A program made the translations under genes and the position numbers. The notes below the pieces were generated by a model. That model was given only the letters and a program-made list of their open reading frames with translations, did not search any database and had not been told where the DNA came from. Shown here piece after piece: positions 9,199 to 13,849 of a stretch of DNA of 13,849 bases; positions within the stretch are counted from its first letter, which is position 1, and every line of letters starts with the position of its first letter. Source of the DNA: Pseudomonadales bacterium (GTDB lineage: Bacteria > Pseudomonadota > Gammaproteobacteria > Pseudomonadales > UBA3067); NCBI GenBank assembly GCA_016763235.1, contig JAESUE010000354.1, positions 1 through 13,849 of the forward strand, written 5' to 3'.

Positions 9199-9230
9199 AT
9201 AATATTCAAGACGTATTAATTCTCAATAAA

Positions 9231-9318
9231 GCGTCAAAAAACTGTTGTATTTGGGTCTCCGTATGGAGTCGAACTGCTTCAACGCGAATCATTAGGGAAA
9301 AGGCGTCAAAAAATTGAG
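9231..9318 (+). promoter_or_regulatory. Paired FleQ-box-like repeats downstream of the sigma-54 promoter
   Basis: GCGTCAAAAAACTG (9231-9244) and GCGTCAAAAAATTG (9303-9316) are direct repeats with one mismatch, start to start 72 nt. The second reads GTCAAAAAATTGAG (9305-9318), close to the FleQ consensus as I recall it (GTCaNTAAAtTGAC), with two mismatches. The first is a poorer match. Both lie downstream of the predicted start, a placement known for FleQ/FlrC-type activators of RpoN promoters. The second touches the GAGGAG ribosome site (9316-9321). Confidence 0.4.
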
Positions 9319-9330
9319 GAGAACACAGGC

Positions 9331-9741
9331 ATGGAAATAGTAGATAACCTCGCGAACAGTCAATTTGTTTTATCGTTACTGGGCTTATTCCTGGTTAATA
9401 TTATGATCCTCATGGTTATTTTATTGCTGCGCCAGAAAAGCACCATGGAAAAAGAATTGCTCGGCCTGCAAGATCAAATTGCAGCACTGGCTGACTCCAC
9501 TTATGGAGTTAAAAAACGTGTAGTAGAAGCTGAAAAGCGCATTAGTATGAGAATCAATCAGCTTAAAACCGAAGCGATACTTTCTCGAACGCCACCCAAG
9601 GAAGCCGTGAGTATTGATTCTATGCATACGCCTTTTTCTCTTCAAGGCGTTGATATGCCAGCCAAGCAGCATAGCGGTAAACCAAGCCGGGCAAGCTCCA
9701 AAGCGGAAGAGGATATATTGGCTGCAATCGGCGGTCTTTAG
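9331..9741 (+). CDS. DUF2802 family membrane/coiled-coil protein
   Basis: 136 aa. The start ATG 9331 has a strong GAGGAG (9316-9321) 9 nt upstream. One membrane helix (~12-33, very hydrophobic) is followed by RQK and a predicted coiled coil (~36-80) containing YGVKKRVVEAEKRI, which resembles the core motif of DUF2802 proteins that follow cheW in Pseudomonas. Residues ~86-124 look disordered. The C-terminus AEEDILAAIGGL is amphipathic. The short Cys/Ser-rich helical segment I expect at the C-terminus of Pseudomonas DUF2802 proteins is not visible. Function is unknown. Position after cheW and a sigma-54-like promoter suggest a role linked to the flagellar pole or chemotaxis array. The family call rests on context plus one motif. 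Confidence 0.7.
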   Translation: MEIVDNLANSQFVLSLLGLFLVNIMILMVILLLRQKSTMEKELLGLQDQIAALADSTYGVKKRVVEAEKRISMRINQLKTEAILSRTPPKEAVSIDSMHTPFSLQGVDMPAKQHSGKPSRASSKAEEDILAAIGGL

Positions 9742-9921
9742 CTGGCAAGCAGTTAGCAGGTTCGAGGGTCGCAAATATTAAAGAGTGTGCGTTAAACTGG
9801 GGTATTGCGGCCTAATTAGTCCGAAGTGTTGTTTATACGGCCAGATCGGAAACCAGGGGCTATGTTTAAAAGAGCTGCTACAGGACCTTGATTGCGCAGC
9901 AAAAAATAAAAAGAGTGGCAC

Positions 9922-10221
9922 ATGGACAAGCTTGAATTTATTGGCCCGTACAAATTCGAGGGAAGTGATTCGATATTTGATGGCATTGATGAAGTAATAA
10001 GCGGCGTATACCTTTGGTGCGTTAAAACAAACGATGAATCATTCAAGGTGTATTACGTAGGGGAAGCGGCCGATATAAAGAAACGAATGCGTGAGCATTA
10101 TAAAAACCAACTATCAGGGAAATATACCGGCCATTGCCTCGACTCATTGAAAAACAATGCAGTCATTTTGGTAACTACTCAGCTCACGCTCAAATTCGTG
10201 CATAACAGCGTTAAAAAATAA
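9922..10221 (+). CDS. GIY-YIG domain protein, probably truncated at the C-terminus
   Basis: 99 aa. The GIY-YIG nuclease fold core is visible: GVYLW (28-32), YYVGEA (44-49), and the DIKKRMREHY helix (51-60) with the catalytic-type Arg R55. GKYTGHC follows. The family's second catalytic residue (Glu) and the rest of the domain should lie further on. Instead the protein changes character at V84, whose codon is the first base (10171) of a 13-bp inverted repeat, and stops at K99. I infer that an insertion or deletion removed the 3' part, leaving a probably inactive remnant. There is only a weak Shine-Dalgarno (AAAGAG). It is not a normal member of the flagellar locus and is likely acquired DNA. 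A naturally short protein remains possible. Confidence 0.65.
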   Translation: MDKLEFIGPYKFEGSDSIFDGIDEVISGVYLWCVKTNDESFKVYYVGEAADIKKRMREHYKNQLSGKYTGHCLDSLKNNAVILVTTQLTLKFVHNSVKK

Positions 10222-10311
10222 TCATCTAACCATATAAACTCACATTTTTCGCCTTGTTCTGCTCAAATTTGAACGCAATCTGAACTCTTGCAGAGTTCGC
10301 TGAGTAGTTAC
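10171..10311. mobile_element. MITE-like element or IS remnant bounded by 13-bp inverted repeats
   Basis: GTAACTACTCAGC (10171-10183) and GCTGAGTAGTTAC (10299-10311) are perfect inverted repeats bounding 141 bp with no transposase. A second perfect hairpin GAACTCT-TGC-AGAGTTC (10282-10298) abuts the right arm. GCTCAAATT occurs twice inside (10188, 10261). The GTAA terminus recalls IS66-type ends, but that is only a resemblance. The 8-nt flanks (TCATTTTG left, GTTTTTCG right) are not duplicates, so there is no target-site proof of transposition. Confidence 0.5.
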
Positions 10312-10336
10312 GTTTTTCGTTCATTGGTCTCGCTAA

Positions 10337-10364
10337 GATTACATTTTTGGGTAGCAATGTAATC
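10337..10364. repeat. 9-bp perfect inverted repeat GATTACATT/AATGTAATC
   Basis: GATTACATT (10337-10345) and AATGTAATC (10356-10364) with a 10-nt loop. It lies between the 13-bp repeat element and the antitoxin promoter. There is no T-run on either side, so it is not a classical terminator. It could be a protein-binding site or part of another degraded mobile end. Confidence 0.45.
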
Positions 10365-10393
10365 AAATAATTCTCAAGGTGGTTTTTTTAAAA

Positions 10394-10424
10394 TTGACAT
10401 ACTGTAGCAAAATGCTACAGTATG
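10394..10424 (+). promoter_or_regulatory. Toxin-antitoxin promoter with overlapping palindromic operator
   Basis: The -35 TTGACA (10394-10399) is consensus. With a 16-nt spacer, TACAGT (10416-10421) is a 4/6 match to -10. CATACTGTAGC (10398-10408), AAAAT, GCTACAGTATG (10414-10424) is an 11-bp perfect inverted repeat that covers the end of the -35, the spacer and the -10. Bound protein would block RNA polymerase. This is the expected layout for autorepression by an antitoxin or toxin-antitoxin complex. The leader to ATG 10457 is about 30 nt. Confidence 0.75.
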
Positions 10425-10456
10425 GGTATGCCTACTATATTATGGAGTGTTTTATT

Positions 10457-10870
10457 ATGGCTAAAGCCGCTTCCCCTGTGCGTTTGCAAGATGAATTAAT
10501 GAAGGCCGCTACAACAGCAGGTCGCAGGCAGCATCGTAGTGCTGCTGAGCAAATTGAATACTGGGCCAGCCTAGGTCGCAGTGTCTCAAAAGATGTTGAT
10601 CCCGACAGTTTGCTGGCTGTTAGTACGGGGCTTTCCAGGCTCCAGGTTGTGCCGGTAAATGCACCTGCAGTAGATGCTGATGACGTTTTCTCCTCTCTTG
10701 AGCGGGATAGAGAAACTGGGGGGCTTGCTGCCTCAGTAGTATCTCCCTCCACTATTCGTTATCAAGCCTCTTCAGCCTATCCCGACCAACTGGAGCAAAT
10801 TGATGGAGATGGCACCATCACTATAGGTCAGTTCTCAATGGGTGAGTTTATCCCCATGGAGAGAGAATAG
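10457..10870 (+). CDS. ParD-like antitoxin of a type II toxin-antitoxin system
   Basis: 137 aa. The N-terminus SPVRLQDELMKAATTAG then HRSAAEQIEYWASLGR (residues ~6-22, 27-42) is the ribbon-helix-helix-like signature of the ParD_like family (DUF3423), a DNA-binding antitoxin domain. The middle is variable. The C-terminus GTITIGQFSMGEFIP resembles the conserved tail of these antitoxins, expected to contact the toxin. I choose ATG 10457 because GGAG (10444-10447) sits 9 nt upstream and the promoter start falls just before. An in-frame ATG at 10442 would add five residues without a ribosome site. It precedes the zeta-type toxin by 5 nt, and the 11-bp palindrome over its promoter suggests autoregulation. 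The antitoxin role is inferred from family and pairing. Confidence 0.82.
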   Translation: MAKAASPVRLQDELMKAATTAGRRQHRSAAEQIEYWASLGRSVSKDVDPDSLLAVSTGLSRLQVVPVNAPAVDADDVFSSLERDRETGGLAASVVSPSTIRYQASSAYPDQLEQIDGDGTITIGQFSMGEFIPMERE

Positions 10871-10875
10871 ACTTA

Positions 10876-11448
10876 ATGGTACAGCGGCAATTATGGATGC
10901 TTGTTGGGGGGAATGGCTCGGGTAAAAGCACCTTCTACAGCACGAGACTCGCGCCCCTGGGATTGCCATTTGTTAATGCGGACGTCATAGCCAGAGAATT
11001 ATTCCCAGACTCACCAGAGCAGCATAGCTACGAAGCAGCAAGAACCGCTGAGGAAATACGTAATGCCTTGCTTCTTGAAGGACGTAGCTTCTGCTTTGAA
11101 ACCGTGTTTTCTCACCCCTCAAAAATAGATTTTGTTGCGAGAGCCAAAACCCTCGGTTACCAAGTTATATTGGTTTTTATTCACCTTCAGCAGCCCTCGT
11201 TAAACAAGGCCCGTGTTTTTCAGCGCGTAAAGCAGGGTGGGCATAATGTCCCAAATGAAAAAGTGGAACAGCGCATCCCGCGTTTGTTAGAAAACGTAAA
11301 AAAAGTGATTCCTCTTTGTGATCAGGTGAGAGTTTTGGACAATTCTGTTGTCGAAAATCCCTTCCAGCAAGTTGCCGTAGTGCGCAATGGCCAGGTGACA
11401 GAACACATTGTGCCGCTGCCTGATTGGGCGTGTTATGTGTTGCAGTGA
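10876..11448 (+). CDS. Zeta-toxin-family P-loop kinase (toxin of the TA pair)
   Basis: 190 aa, the short stand-alone zeta/AAA_33 type rather than the longer PezT type. Walker A is GGNGSGKST (residues 11-19, K17, S18). Next are VNADVIAREL (D36, the substrate-side Asp), RSFCFETVFSHPSK (E75), and the Arg-rich lid RVFQRVKQGGHNVP (113-126) with RIPRLLENV after it, all in family order. Zeta enzymes phosphorylate UDP-sugar precursors of peptidoglycan. Whether this short branch uses the same substrate is not shown by sequence. The start ATG 10876 is 5 nt after the antitoxin stop, with GGAGAG upstream inside the antitoxin gene. All key residues appear intact, so the toxin should be functional and require its antitoxin. 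It converges with the fhlB-like gene. Confidence 0.85.
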   Translation: MVQRQLWMLVGGNGSGKSTFYSTRLAPLGLPFVNADVIARELFPDSPEQHSYEAARTAEEIRNALLLEGRSFCFETVFSHPSKIDFVARAKTLGYQVILVFIHLQQPSLNKARVFQRVKQGGHNVPNEKVEQRIPRLLENVKKVIPLCDQVRVLDNSVVENPFQQVAVVRNGQVTEHIVPLPDWACYVLQ

Positions 11449-11451
11449 TTT

Positions 11452-11488
11452 GAGGTGTCGGTTTTGTAGTTTTGTAACTATTCACCTC
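11452..11488. terminator. Possible hairpin between convergent toxin and fhlB-like genes
   Basis: GAGGTG (11452-11457) pairs with CACCTC (11483-11488), and inside it TAGTT (11467-11471) pairs with AACTA (11476-11480) around a TTGT loop. It lies in the 68-nt convergent gap and could slow transcription from both sides. There is no proper T-run, so this is a weak call. Confidence 0.3.
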
Positions 11489-11516
11489 ACATAAGCTGCA
11501 CCTCAATGTTTACGGT

Positions 11517-11822
11517 CTAAAACTCACCATGATCACGGGCATTTTGTCTTTTCTCCTCATCGGACATTGCTCTGACTTCGTAAGCAAAACAAATTAATTC
11601 CGCAATGGTGCGATAGAGTATTTCGGGGATTTCATCACCAAGTTCAAGCGTGGCTAGCAGCCCTACTAATTCTGGGTTTTCATAAATAGGCACATCGTGC
11701 TCGATGGCTAATTCAATAATCTGCCGCGCGACCTCTTCGCTGCCTGTTGCGGTAACCCTTGGTGCCTTGTCACCATCGTAGTAAAGAGCAACGGCGAGTT
11801 CGTCATTGTTTTTATTATTCAT
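11517..11822 (-). CDS. FlhB-like protein (EscU/YscU/HrcU family cytoplasmic domain only)
   Basis: 101 aa, with no membrane segments. It corresponds to the cytoplasmic C-terminal domain of the FlhB/YscU export-gate family: ELAVALYYDGDKAPRVTATG (8-27), VARQIIELAIEHDVPIYENP (31-50), ELVGLLATLELGDEIPE (51-67), and LYRTIAELICFAY (69-81). The family's autocleavage motif NPTH is absent ahead of this region, so it cannot self-cleave as FlhB does. Such small FlhB-like proteins (sometimes called FhlB or FlhB2) are commonly encoded next to fliK, as here. ATG 11822 overlaps the fliK stop by 4 nt (ATGA), so it is translationally coupled to fliK. A role in switching export from hook to filament substrates is inferred from the family and the neighbour. 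Confidence 0.86.
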   Translation of the reverse strand: MNNKNNDELAVALYYDGDKAPRVTATGSEEVARQIIELAIEHDVPIYENPELVGLLATLELGDEIPEILYRTIAELICFAYEVRAMSDEEKRQNARDHGEF

Positions 11823-13456
11823 GTATTGATGTCAATGAGTTGAGAGCTGATGCCGGTTTTCTGCAAAGGGGGCAGACCCTTGCGGCAATCTAACTTCTCT
11901 ACTGTTAAGCCAAGCGCTTCAAGGCGGGTTTGTAAGTTTGAAAGTTGTGGGCCGACACGTTGGTAGGTGTCGCTATTTTCCACCCAAATGGTAGAGCGGG
12001 CACTTTCTCCGATTAAGGTGAATTCTACTTGTAGCCGGCCAAGTTCTTCGAGGTCAAAACTAAGGTTTACATGCCAGCGTTTTTCTTTTTCATTGTTTTT
12101 ATCCGCTTTTTTTTCTTCCTCCTCTTTGATAAGAATGTTGACCGTTTCTACATGGCTACCGGTATTCACGGGAATTTCAAATAACCACTGTTGTGTAGTG
12201 CTTGTTTCTGTTGAGTTAGGATTGCTTTGGTTGAGGCTGGATATTTGATTCAGTTGAATTTTTGCCAGTGCATTACTGGTTTGGCGAATTAATCTTTCGA
12301 TTACCTTTGCGGTATTTTCTTTGGTTTGACTATTCTTACGCAGCCCAGGTTTTGTTTCGCTTTGGTTTGGGTTTAAAACAGCAGGGGAGTTTTGGAAATA
12401 AGGCGCATTACGCAAAGCGGGTGGTAATTTATTTAATTGAGCTGCTTTCCCTGCACCTTGGGGCAGTGGTGGGTTAATAGGTTTCGCGGTTTCTTTTGTG
12501 GCATTTTGAGTGGCAGTGCTTTTGCTATTCGTATTTTCACCCGTGCCTGTCGATGTTTTTGTTTCGCCTTTTATCTGTATTGATGTGGATGATTCAGTTT
12601 TTGCCTTAATGACTGCTTGGCTATTTTTATCAGCGTTTGATGTTTTTTCTGATGCTTGGCTAATTTTTTCCATGCCTTGCTTTAATTGACGCAGGTTTGT
12701 CTCGAAACGTTTTAACTGACCTTTTAAATCTTGCTGGATGGTTTGATTAAGCGAACTTCTATTTAATCCTTCTGGATGTTTAATTTGTCGGGCGCTGGAG
12801 TTTTGTTTTTCATTAACGTGTTTGAGCTGGTGCTCGAAAAAATTACCCGATTGTTTGAGGGTTTGCTGCATTTTTTGGGGGTTTCGCAGGGTCTGTGTTC
12901 GTGGGGCTTGATTGAGTAATCGTGTGATGGCTTTTTCAAGTTGCTGCTGGATGGTGGCTTCTTGTTTATTGCTCGGGCTTTCAAGTCGGGAGGTCTGTTG
13001 GGGCAGCTGTGTAAAAAGCGCACTAAGGTTTTCGTGTTTGGGGGTTAGTAGTTTTAGGGCGTCATTAATTAGCGTGGTTCTATCAATGCTGATTTGTTTA
13101 ATTGCCAGCCCTCTCAGGGGGTTTATTTCGAGTTCTACTTGCTGCCCCTTCAATAGAGGGATAGGGCTGACTGCGGTGAATTCTTTATTTCCTACCTTGA
13201 GAAGAACTTGGTAAAGTTGTGTTTGGCTTGATCCAAGGGCTTTATCTACGTTGGATAATGGAAGGCTGTTCGCCTGTACGGTGGCAACGATTACTTTTTG
13301 GTTGTCTGGCGCTATTTGGCGTACAAGTTGATCGAGCTGGGGAAGCCTTGTTGTCTGCGATGCGCTTTGGGCGACTTGTGATGTACCTTGGCTTACCGTG
13401 ATGTTGGCTTTGCCGATACTCCCTTGGGTGCCGATGCTGGGTGGGTCGATTTTCAT
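11819..13456 (-). CDS. fliK: Flagellar hook-length control protein FliK
   Basis: 545 aa secreted molecular ruler that sets hook length and triggers the export switch through FlhB. The start ATG 13456 has GAGAGA upstream on the minus strand. The N-terminal ~40 residues are polar (Ser/Gln/Thr-rich), fitting a type III secretion signal. The middle (~130-420) is a long low-complexity Gln/Asn/Lys/Thr region, as expected for the ruler. The C-terminal Flg_hook domain (~424-527) is recognisable from WHVNLSFDLEELGRLQVEFT, the ARSTIWVEN strand and LEALGLTVEKLDCRKG. Within the domain, a charged KEEEEKKADKNNEKEK insertion sits between two strands. It is the first gene of a two-gene minus-strand unit with the fhlB-like gene, and divergent from the ccmA-like gene. 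Confidence 0.93.
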   Translation of the reverse strand: MKIDPPSIGTQGSIGKANITVSQGTSQVAQSASQTTRLPQLDQLVRQIAPDNQKVIVATVQANSLPLSNVDKALGSSQTQLYQVLLKVGNKEFTAVSPIPLLKGQQVELEINPLRGLAIKQISIDRTTLINDALKLLTPKHENLSALFTQLPQQTSRLESPSNKQEATIQQQLEKAITRLLNQAPRTQTLRNPQKMQQTLKQSGNFFEHQLKHVNEKQNSSARQIKHPEGLNRSSLNQTIQQDLKGQLKRFETNLRQLKQGMEKISQASEKTSNADKNSQAVIKAKTESSTSIQIKGETKTSTGTGENTNSKSTATQNATKETAKPINPPLPQGAGKAAQLNKLPPALRNAPYFQNSPAVLNPNQSETKPGLRKNSQTKENTAKVIERLIRQTSNALAKIQLNQISSLNQSNPNSTETSTTQQWLFEIPVNTGSHVETVNILIKEEEEKKADKNNEKEKRWHVNLSFDLEELGRLQVEFTLIGESARSTIWVENSDTYQRVGPQLSNLQTRLEALGLTVEKLDCRKGLPPLQKTGISSQLIDINT

Positions 13457-13754
13457 TCTAGTCTCTCTCGTGCAAAGACCCCGTCGCAGTGATTAAACTC
13501 ACCCTTTCAGGTTGAATTTAAGGGTTAAAATTGAGGGCAATTTAAACCGCTACGGAGAGCGCTGAAATCGGTGTTTGCCAGCCATTTTTGTCCTTGTTTT
13601 TGTTACTCAAGGGTAGCCCACTTTTGCTCTTTTTTCACTCGTGATAAAGGGCGTGAAACCCATGATTGTACTGATTGTTGCTGTGCTGGTTGGCATCCTT
13701 TCAGTAAGACCGGCATAATTGCCCGCTAATCTCATTTTGTTACTAGGCCCAAGT
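13457..13754. other. Divergent intergenic region between fliK and ccmA
   Basis: 298 bases between divergent starts. It holds the fliK ribosome site, an imperfect hairpin ACCCTT (13501-13506) / AAGGGT (13520-13525), and a possible 18-codon hydrophobic reading frame (13662-13718). I searched both strands by eye for RpoN sites, and on the minus strand found only a poor GG-N10-GC match. No confident promoter can be named, although both fliK and ccmA must be expressed from here or from within it. Confidence 0.5.
13662..13718 (+). CDS. Possible small hydrophobic peptide (18 aa)
   Basis: ATG 13662 to TAA 13716-13718 encodes MIVLIVAVLVGILSVRPA, almost entirely hydrophobic and long enough for one membrane helix, ending with one Arg. 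In-frame GTG codons at 13653 and 13641 could extend it to 21 or 25 aa. AAAGG (13646-13650) lies 11 nt before the ATG, a rather long spacing. Not recognised. It may be a chance T/G-rich frame. Confidence 0.25.
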   Translation: MIVLIVAVLVGILSVRPA

Positions 13755-13849
13755 GTGGATCATCCCCCAATCGAAATTCAAGAGCTGGAATGTGTGCGAG
13801 ATCATACGTCGCTCTTCTCTAATCTTAGTTTCAAGGCTGAGGCGGGTAC
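13755..13849 (+). CDS. ccmA: Haem exporter ABC ATP-binding protein CcmA (3' partial)
   Basis: Only the first ~31 codons are in the window, and the frame stays open to the last base. IEIQELECVRDHTSLFSNLSF followed by KAEAG matches the N-terminal strand pattern of CcmA (L-x-C-x-R-D-x-x-x-L-F-x-x-L-S-F-x-x-x-x-G) just before where Walker A would start. CcmA is the ATPase of the CcmABCD system for c-type cytochrome maturation. GTG 13755 is my preferred start. In-frame TTG codons at 13719 and 13737 are alternatives, since the frame is open back to the TAA at 13716. No strong ribosome site supports any of them. The assignment rests on a short stretch, though fliK next to ccm genes fits related genomes. 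Confidence 0.62.
   Translation, partial: MDHPPIEIQELECVRDHTSLFSNLSFKAEAG

Noticed and set aside
9241..9290. tRNA-like fragment (GGAGTCGAACTGC near 9262-9274)
   Set aside because: It resembles a T-loop only superficially. No acceptor stem, anticodon arm or D-arm can be built around it.
9785..9997. 70-aa plus-strand frame before and overlapping the GIY-YIG gene
   Set aside because: It has no ribosome site, its composition is not protein-like, and its second half overlaps the well-supported GIY-YIG frame.
10171..10364. Integron attC-like recombination site
   Set aside because: I compared the repeat ends with the RYYYAAC/GTTRRRY core sites. GTTACGT and the left end do not fit, and no integrase or cassette array is present.
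13457..13754. RpoN promoter for fliK on the minus strand
   Set aside because: Minus-strand candidates such as TGGCAAACACCGATTTC lack the GC at the correct spacing. One GG-N10-GC match (AGGATG-CAACC-AGCA) is otherwise too far from the consensus.

Overview
This window comes from a polar-flagellated gammaproteobacterium. The gene order cheY-cheZ-cheA-cheB-motC-motD-ParA-ParP-cheW-DUF2802, followed by fliK and a ccmA start, fits the Pseudomonas/Cellvibrionaceae type of flagellar-chemotaxis locus. A marine Saccharophagus/Teredinibacter-like host is my best guess from gene order and protein flavour. I cannot confirm the genus without a search.

Positions 1-9042 (plus strand) hold the core chemotaxis block. 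It encodes CheY (5' end cut by the window edge), the phosphatase CheZ, the histidine kinase CheA, the methylesterase CheB, the MotC/MotD stator pair, and a ParA-like ATPase with a ParP-like CheW-domain partner that together probably place the arrays at the cell pole. It ends with the coupling protein CheW. Most genes are separated by only a few bases. The larger gaps are before cheB (117 nt), motD (71 nt) and cheW (237 nt). The block ends in a textbook intrinsic terminator at 9112-9142.

Positions 9143-9741 hold a DUF2802 membrane/coiled-coil protein behind a good sigma-54 (-24/-12) promoter candidate. Two repeated boxes downstream of that promoter resemble FleQ-type sites. This suggests the gene belongs to the flagellar regulon as its own transcription unit.

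Positions 9742-11516 look like an accessory insert in an otherwise housekeeping motility locus. It contains a GIY-YIG protein that appears truncated exactly where one arm of a 13-bp perfect inverted repeat begins (a 141-bp MITE-like or IS-remnant element). It also contains a ParD-like antitoxin / zeta-type toxin operon whose sigma-70-like promoter is overlapped by an 11-bp perfect inverted repeat, the likely autoregulatory operator.

Positions 11517-13456 (minus strand) hold fliK (hook-length control) and a small protein resembling the FlhB cytoplasmic domain, overlapping by 4 nt. The last ~390 bases run divergently. They contain a possible 18-aa hydrophobic peptide and the first codons of a ccmA-like haem-export ABC ATPase, which leaves the window.

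The most interesting points are the four CheZ-tail-like peptides in the CheA linker, the Glu-Pro hexanucleotide repeat in ParP, the sigma-54/FleQ-like control region, and the nested insert with its inverted repeats. I found no clearly new multi-gene system.
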